Part shown: positions 23,401 to 25,151 of the stretch, in pieces
Layout of the letters: each line of letters opens with the position of its first letter
How positions within the stretch are numbered: the first letter of the stretch is position 1
Assembly: GCA_036396755.1 (NCBI GenBank)
Contig: DASWKG010000145.1
Location: 1 to 25,151, forward strand
Direction of reading: 5' to 3'
Length of the DNA stretch: 25,151 nt
From: DASWKG01 sp036396755
GTDB taxonomy: Bacteria; Actinomycetota; UBA4738; CALAEC01
Made by a program: the position numbers and the translations under genes
The notes under the pieces: generated by a model
What the model was told of the DNA's origin: nothing
What the model saw: the letters and a program-made list of their open reading frames with translations, nothing else
The model's database searches: none

Positions 23401-23969
23401 GCCCCCGGGAAGAGGGAGAAGAACGCGAGGTCCACCGCGAAGGGGACGTGCGCGGTCACGACGTTGCCCTGGATCTGCGGCGAGCCGAGGTCGTAGTAGT
23501 TCTGGGCGGCGGCGCAGTCCTCGTAGAGCTGCGTGCGCCGGGAGTCGGGCGCGGCGCCGGGGAGCTGCACTACCACCGAGTACGTGCAGTTGTTCCACGC
23601 CCACTGGACCTCGTACGCGATGTTGTTCCCGACCCCCTCCGGGGTGCCGGCGAGCGCCACGTGCACGGCGAACCCGTACGGCACCTTCTTCCTCCCACGG
23701 ACGCCGTCGACGGTAGCCGGCGCGAGGTGGAAGTCGGTGCTCACCCACACGGACGTGATGTCCGCCCAGTCCGCCTGGGCCTCCCCGGTGCCCGGGACCG
23801 TCCCGGGGGCCTGCCCCCCGAGGTCGCTCACGTAGTTCGCGTCACCGGCGCGGTCGGTGATCTCGGGAGACGACGGGGTGCCCGCCGCGGCCGGCGAGAC
23901 CAGGCCGGCGAACGCCAGCCCGCAGGCGGCGATCAGGGCGGACAGGCGTGCACGAAGATGGGTGGGCAT
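20424..23969 (-). CDS. Secreted NHL-repeat beta-propeller protein 2 with flanking N- and C-terminal domains
   Basis: 1181 aa from the ATG at 23969, with AAGGAGG close upstream. Residues 1-29 form a signal peptide ending in SPAAA-GT. Residues about 36-230 are a beta-rich domain starting EITDRAGDANYVSD and holding an internal Cys pair (C128, C152). Residues about 254-950 hold some twelve NHL blades (MGMDFDAEGNLYVADGGNHRIRKI type) with GFGGDGG-x-A linkers, enough for two propellers. Residues about 968-1181 are a second beta-rich domain (RIALGFFGGNNPSFDLRETTL onward) ending at a Cys near the C-terminus. No sortase motif or membrane anchor. It shares the NHL core and the upstream dyad element with protein 1 but has extra domains. 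It is most likely an extracellular binding or scaffold protein; function unknown. Confidence 0.88.
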   Translation of the reverse strand: MPTHLRARLSALIAACGLAFAGLVSPAAAGTPSSPEITDRAGDANYVSDLGGQAPGTVPGTGEAQADWADITSVWVSTDFHLAPATVDGVRGRKKVPYGFAVHVALAGTPEGVGNNIAYEVQWAWNNCTYSVVVQLPGAAPDSRRTQLYEDCAAAQNYYDLGSPQIQGNVVTAHVPFAVDLAFFSLFPGASLAEIRAWSGHYVDGGWPSAYRPVTRRYSVIDYAPSEGDLGYFELASDLEPTFIPAEDELPAGHVVTLAGGSQGDGLPAERAPLAIPRGVVVGPDGYVYIADFFHHRIRRVGPDGRIEAFAGMVIGNGGDGGDALLAHLDRPMGMDFDAEGNLYVADGGNHRIRKITPERIISTVAGNGVRGFGGDGGKATKARLSFPGDVAVDSKGNVYIADTENRRVRRVDAATGLISTYAGGGSVTFTEGAQATSVPIDGPQSIAIGPNDDLYIGGSCRVYRVDASTQAITRPVNGGCGANGDGGPAAVAQLGGTVAGLDVTDDGRLWISDTAGHRVRVVTDGIIETVAGTGATEANVEQGMPALEVNLDLVWGTSVDADGNLYVMDQGSIGSEGHDRVLQVRPDGTTRVFAGNGRSEPTIEDGDPAASASFVEIESVEYDAQGRLYVAEAPATAGGGRIWRIDPDGRIHLAAGNGLADPDDGPDVDGPATESPISHPLAMEFGPDGTLYIADVGARQVKAYDPDTGRLTVAAGEKSEVLYGEQEEVMAPDEADLYFPKGLAVAPNGDVYWSEAGYGALDITRIRRLHDGAVEMVAGTLGYASPGAGFGGDGGPARDASYGDVHGLDFDEAGNLLVADTTNARVRRVDVSTGRISTIAGDGAHTNRVGTIDVLSSWTWADDVVAAPGGGTFVIDSGDRYVDDDFTGPYVDYVSPSGMTSHVAGTGTIDLTGDGPALATPLLQVRSAALGPQGLAIADYHRVRLVTPPEGGWPDPAREVVCLPNQTDKAADARTRIALGFFGGNNPSFDLRETTLATEGADLVATVRVEDLDPVWMHVHYDPQHQTAAWGMMIWSPSIPAINMGGQNPSSRYRWLGAFAPVNVDTPTATAPVSFEYGSFSSAAGIGEQGTPESYSLKRLGPATGSMDFEKDTITIRVPLSALGLEPGERITYQDGLSGGVLQYATTSGTEKPIFVADAMPSGQKFRSVEIGRSCPDGYV

Positions 23970-24026
23970 CGGGGTTCCTCCTTGGCTTCCTCTGTCCGTG
24001 AGGGGTTCGCGCGGGCCTCGACCGGC

Positions 24027-24044
24027 TCCTTTGTGCACCTGCAC
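24027..24044 (-). promoter_or_regulatory. Dyad element GTGCAGGTGCAC followed by AAAGGA, upstream of NHL protein 2
   Basis: Minus strand 24044-24033 is a perfect inverted repeat with 5-bp arms around GG, followed by AAAGGA. It lies 63 nt before the ATG at 23969. It matches the element before NHL protein 1 at 16 of 18 positions, and the two differences are complementary within the dyad. Confidence 0.45.
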
Positions 24045-24098
24045 GACCGCCGCTTCTGGCCACCGGGCCGGTCTCCGGGGGGCCCGGTTGCGCTGCTC

Positions 24099-24104
24099 TA
24101 CAAT
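24099..24104 (+). promoter_or_regulatory. Candidate -10 box of a leaderless promoter for the acyl-CoA dehydrogenase
   Basis: TACAAT, the closest match to TATAAT in the window, lies exactly 7 nt before the GTG at 24112. There is no Shine-Dalgarno in between. Confidence 0.6.
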
Positions 24105-24111
24105 CCTGCGC

Positions 24112-25151
24112 GTGGACCTGATGGCCCTCCCCGACGAGCTCGACACCTTCCGTAAGGTCGTCCGCCAGCTCTGCGAGGACCGCCTCGCCCCGCGAGCGGC
24201 CGAGATCGACCGCGACGACGAGTTCCCCTGGGACGTCCACCGCCTGTTCGTGGAGAGCGAGCTGATGGCGGTCGGCTACCCGGAGAAGCACGGCGGCTCC
24301 GGCGGGGGATCGCTGACGATGGCCGTGATGGTCGAGGAGATCGCTCGCGTCTCAGCGAGCGCCTCCCTGATCCCCCTCGTCAACCGTCTCGGGGCGATCC
24401 CGGTCATGCTCGCCGGCACGGACGCGATGAAGACCGAGCTGCTCGGCGCGATCGCCCGCGGCGAGCACCAGATGTCCTACGCGCTCACCGAGCCCGGCTC
24501 GGGGTCCGACTCGGTGGCGATGGCGACGCGGTACGAGCGCGTCGATGGCGGCTTCCGGCTGAACGGCACGAAGCGGTTCATCACGAACGCCGGCGCCTCC
24601 GACCGATACACGGTGTTCGCGACGCGCGACCCGGAGCTGAAGGCGGCCGGCATCTCGGCGTTCGTGGTGCACGCCGAGGACGAGGGGTTCTCGGTCGGCA
24701 AGTCCGAGAAGAAGATGGGCATCCGCGGCTCTCCCACGCGCGAGGTGTACCTGGACGACGTGGCGGTCCCGGAGGAGCGGCTCATCGGCGAGGAGGGCGA
24801 GGGGTTCAAGCACGCGATGCGCACGCTCGACTGGTCGCGGCCCACGATCGGCGCGCAGGCGCTCGGGATCGCGCAGGGCGCCTTCGACATCGCCGCCGCC
24901 TACGCCGCCGAGCGGGAGCAGTTCGGCAAGAAGATCGGGATGTTCCAGGGCGTCCAGTTCATGCTCGCCGACATGGCGATGCAGGTCGAGGCCTCGCGGC
25001 TGCTCGTCTACAAGGCGGCCGCGGCGCTCGATGCCAAGGACCCGCGCATCTCGTACTGGGCGTCGATCGCGAAGTGCCATGCCGGCGACACCGCGATGCG
25101 CGTCACCACCGATGCGGTCCAGGTGCTCGGCGGCTACGGCTACATGCGCGA
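24112..25151 (+). CDS. Acyl-CoA dehydrogenase, 3' end cut by window edge
   Basis: 346 residues are visible of an expected 380 or so. It is a flavoprotein that forms the alpha-beta double bond of an acyl-CoA and passes electrons to electron-transfer flavoprotein. Visible family motifs are YALTEPGSGSD (FAD/substrate site), FITNAG, the helical C-terminal domain with REQFGKKIGMFQGVQFMLADM, and VQVLGGYGYMR at the very end. The catalytic Glu normally about 25 residues further on lies beyond the window. Short-chain acyl-CoA or methylsuccinyl-CoA are both possible substrates; the sequence seen does not decide. The GTG at 24112 is chosen because of the TACAAT box 7 nt upstream; an ATG three codons on is an alternative. 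Confidence 0.93.
   Translation, partial: MDLMALPDELDTFRKVVRQLCEDRLAPRAAEIDRDDEFPWDVHRLFVESELMAVGYPEKHGGSGGGSLTMAVMVEEIARVSASASLIPLVNRLGAIPVMLAGTDAMKTELLGAIARGEHQMSYALTEPGSGSDSVAMATRYERVDGGFRLNGTKRFITNAGASDRYTVFATRDPELKAAGISAFVVHAEDEGFSVGKSEKKMGIRGSPTREVYLDDVAVPEERLIGEEGEGFKHAMRTLDWSRPTIGAQALGIAQGAFDIAAAYAAEREQFGKKIGMFQGVQFMLADMAMQVEASRLLVYKAAAALDAKDPRISYWASIAKCHAGDTAMRVTTDAVQVLGGYGYMR

Noticed and set aside
20892..24155. A 1087-residue plus-strand frame opposite NHL protein 2
   Set aside because: It is the high-GC antisense shadow of the NHL gene: Val/Arg/Asp-rich, with no domain, no signal and no ribosome binding site. The opposite strand has clear repeat structure.

Overview
This is a gene-dense, high-GC stretch of a bacterial chromosome, most likely from an uncultivated or little-studied member of the Actinomycetota. 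The phylum call rests on a DUF222/HNH (13E12-type) protein, a small epsilon-like subunit behind an acyl-CoA carboxylase beta subunit, frequent GTG starts, and several promoters whose -10 box sits 7 nt before the start codon (leaderless messages). The class cannot be fixed from the sequence. There are 22 protein genes (the first and last cut by the window edges) and no rRNA, tRNA, insertion sequence or CRISPR array that I can see. No gene-free gap exceeds about 210 bases.

Layout. Bases 1-712 (minus) hold the start of a secreted Asp-box (sialidase-like) protein. Bases 794-3319 (plus) hold a citryl-CoA lyase-like enzyme, a 3-hydroxyacyl-CoA dehydrogenase and a metal-dependent amidohydrolase. Bases 3375-4520 hold the DUF222/HNH protein. 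Bases 4555-8577 (minus) read cupin, GT4 glycosyltransferase, GT2 glycosyltransferase, class V aminotransferase, hotdog thioesterase, with two 4-nt GTGA overlaps. Bases 8757-11210 (plus) encode a secreted NHL-repeat beta-propeller protein. Bases 11255-13595 (minus) hold a PPC/DUF296 protein, an acyl-CoA carboxylase beta subunit and its small partner. Crotonyl-CoA carboxylase/reductase follows (13728-14966, plus), then methylmalonyl-CoA epimerase and an HTH regulator (14970-15739, minus). An FtsH-like membrane AAA protease (15946-17814, plus) meets a double-hotdog thioesterase and a small thioesterase-related ORF (minus). A thiolase (19230-20420, plus) meets a second, larger secreted NHL-repeat protein (20424-23969, minus). 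An acyl-CoA dehydrogenase (24112 to the edge, plus) closes the window.

How the genes fit together. The metabolic core is acyl-CoA chemistry. Thiolase, 3-hydroxybutyryl-CoA dehydrogenase, crotonyl-CoA carboxylase/reductase, an acyl-CoA dehydrogenase, a propionyl-CoA carboxylase-type beta subunit and (ethyl/methyl)malonyl-CoA epimerase are all steps found in the ethylmalonyl-CoA pathway of acetyl-CoA assimilation. The pathway is not complete here: no ethylmalonyl-CoA mutase, mesaconyl-CoA hydratase or malyl-CoA lyase is visible. The glycosyltransferase/aminotransferase block looks like a small surface-glycan or sugar-modification cluster. The three secreted beta-propeller proteins have no assigned substrate.

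Most worth a second look: a 12-bp dyad followed by AAAGGA (GTGCRGGYGCACAAAGGA) upstream of both NHL genes, with a compensatory base change in its arms; the FtsH-like protease with a Walker B Asp-to-Glu change, an altered pore motif and an extra loop; the recurring leaderless TANNNT-N7-start layout; a palindromic -10 box between thiolase and the small thioesterase-like ORF; and a pair of 16-bp direct repeats upstream of the HTH regulator.
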